This document shows, piece after piece, positions 44,787 through 45,911 of a stretch of 45,911 bases of DNA. Position 1 is the first letter of the stretch; the number at the start of each line of letters is the position of its first letter. The DNA is from Verrucomicrobia subdivision 6 bacterium. GTDB lineage: Bacteria > Verrucomicrobiota > Verrucomicrobiia > Methylacidiphilales > Verrucolacustridaceae. The DNA is taken from NCBI GenBank assembly GCA_947442065.1, contig CANEUY010000003.1:1-45911 (forward strand), read 5' to 3'. The notes under the pieces are model-generated. The model searched no databases and was not told the origin of the DNA. It saw nothing but the letters and a program-made list of their open reading frames with translations. Both the position numbers and the translations under genes were made by a program.

Positions 44787-45911
44787 CTAAACTGGCAGTA
44801 CTGCGGTCAACCTCTTGACCCCTTCCAACACCCGTTCAGCTGCGTCCTCCATTTTTCCGTTAGGAGTGCCAAAACCAAGGGTGAAAAGAATCAAAGCTCT
44901 CGCCTCCTGAGGCGTCGCACCGATGGCCTTCATGGCAGGCGGAATCCTCATCTCCCGGGTCACGCACCCGCTCCCCCCTCTCACCGCCAAACCCATACGG
45001 TCCAGTACCAAAGCCAAGCTCTCCGCCTCCAATCCAGCAAAACTAAAAGCCAGCTGAGCCGGACTCCTTTCAGCACCCAACTTCGAACCATGCAGTTTTG
45101 CCATGGGGATTTTTCTTCCGATCCCATCGGCCAGGGCTTGTTGCGATTCCGCGACATCCCGTCTGAAATGCTTCCCGCTCTTTGACCACTCGTCAGCCGC
45201 CACTCCGAATCCCACAATCGCAGGAAGATTCTCCGTTCCAGCCCTCCGGTCCCCCTCCTGCCTTCCCCCTTCCAGCCAAGGGGCACAAGCCGTGCCCGAC
45301 CGGATCCACAAAGCTCCCGAGCCCTTCGGACCTCCCAGTCGATGGCCAGCCATGGCAACCAGATCCGCCCCACTCTCCTCCACCGAAAAGGGAACCCAGC
45401 CCGCTCCATGAGTCGCATCAACGAATAGTTTTGCCCCCACTTTTTCAGCAAACTTCCTTGCCTCAGAGATTTTTTGCATCGTCCCAAGGTCGTGATGGGC
45501 CAGATGAACGCAAACCAACCCCTTTCCACTTCCAGCCTTCACCTCTCCCCACCTCAATCGGCCCTCCGTATCCACCGGCACTCTGACCAAGGTAAATCCC
45601 TTCTTTCCCAATGCTCGTACTGCACTCTCCACAGCAGGATGCTCCATCTCACTAAGATAGGTTGTCCCATTTTGCACCGCTTCTCCCCATCCGCGTACCG
45701 CCGATTGAATCGCTTCGGTGCCCCCCGATAAAAAGACCACGCCCTCCGTATCCCTCGCCCCAAGAAAAGTGGCTAACCGTTGCCGCGCCTTTTCCAACTC
45801 CTCCCGCGCCTCCCTGCCTTCCCGATGCCCGCCACCGGGGGAAGCCTGAGTTTCGACTAGAAACCTCAAAATTTCCTTTTGCACGGACGGCAAAAGGATT
45901 CCGCCCGAGGC
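44787..45911 (-). CDS. NifS-like class-V aminotransferase lacking the PLP lysine (5' end outside window)
   Basis: The frame stays open to the window edge ('ASGGILLPSVQKE' matches the usual early 'NATTPLxPxVxEAM' region), so only a few N-terminal residues are missing; 374 residues are visible. Cysteine-desulfurase landmarks are 'FLSGGTEAIQSAVRGW', 'EMEHPAVESAVRAL', 'FVDATHGAGWVPFSVEESGA', 'GGRQEGDRRAGTENLPAIVG' and a possible catalytic Cys in 'RGGSGCVTREM'. The PLP-lysine position ('SxHKxxGPKGxG') reads 'AGHRLGGPKGSG', that is Arg (CGA, 45339-45341). PLP-stacking and ring-N residues look partly changed ('DATHG' instead of 'DAVQA'), although His in 'EMEHP' and Asp in 'VDATH' remain. It may not be a desulfurase. 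The mrp gene follows 65 nt downstream. Confidence 0.85.
   Translation of the reverse strand, partial: ASGGILLPSVQKEILRFLVETQASPGGGHREGREAREELEKARQRLATFLGARDTEGVVFLSGGTEAIQSAVRGWGEAVQNGTTYLSEMEHPAVESAVRALGKKGFTLVRVPVDTEGRLRWGEVKAGSGKGLVCVHLAHHDLGTMQKISEARKFAEKVGAKLFVDATHGAGWVPFSVEESGADLVAMAGHRLGGPKGSGALWIRSGTACAPWLEGGRQEGDRRAGTENLPAIVGFGVAADEWSKSGKHFRRDVAESQQALADGIGRKIPMAKLHGSKLGAERSPAQLAFSFAGLEAESLALVLDRMGLAVRGGSGCVTREMRIPPAMKAIGATPQEARALILFTLGFGTPNGKMEDAAERVLEGVKRLTAVLPV

Overview
The window is almost entirely coding and comes from a diderm bacterium. Protein character points to a member of the Verrucomicrobiota or a close relative in the PVC group. This is inference from remembered family resemblance (BamD/LptE-type envelope genes, a DUF4239 membrane protein, an FHA-TM protein beside carA, absence of rpmD, many starts without a clear Shine-Dalgarno). 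No 16S gene is present to confirm it. No gene-free stretch exceeds 300 bases; the longest is 228 bases between rpsL and rpoC.

Layout. (1) 1-7392 is accessory and envelope-related. It holds a BamD-like TPR gene cut by the window edge coupled to an LptE-like lipoprotein; a DUF4239 membrane protein, a truncated dps remnant, a tRNA-dihydrouridine synthase and a short-chain dehydrogenase on the minus strand; tRNA-Ala(GGC) preceded by an orphan intrinsic terminator; a broken chlorite-dismutase-like gene; and three plus-strand envelope-type genes. (2) 7400-38697 is one unbroken minus-strand block. In transcription order it runs tRNA-Thr, tuf, tRNA-Trp, secE, nusG, rplK, rplA, rplJ, rplL, rpoB, rpoC, rpsL, rpsG, fusA, then the S10, spc and alpha operons to rplQ. 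The classical tuf-sec, rif, str, S10, spc and alpha clusters are therefore joined end to end, with many 1- and 4-nt start/stop overlaps. (3) 38870-43587 holds a pyrimidine operon, transcribed small protein, pyrR, pyrB, pyrC, carA, FHA-TM protein. (4) 43663 to the end holds an Mrp/ApbC P-loop ATPase and a NifS-like aminotransferase cut by the window edge.

Points of most interest. A predicted exported protein gene is wedged between rpsS and rplV and coupled to both by overlapping codons. The pyrR leader forms a near-textbook PyrR-binding hairpin with a CAGAGA loop whose 3' arm is the pyrR ribosome-binding site, suggesting translational rather than attenuation control. S14 and L36 have each lost three of four zinc ligands. 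The NifS-like protein has Arg where the PLP lysine should be, and the Mrp protein lacks its CxxC. Structured spacers occur at rplJ-rplL and tuf-tRNA-Trp, and a good promoter lies just upstream of rpmJ.
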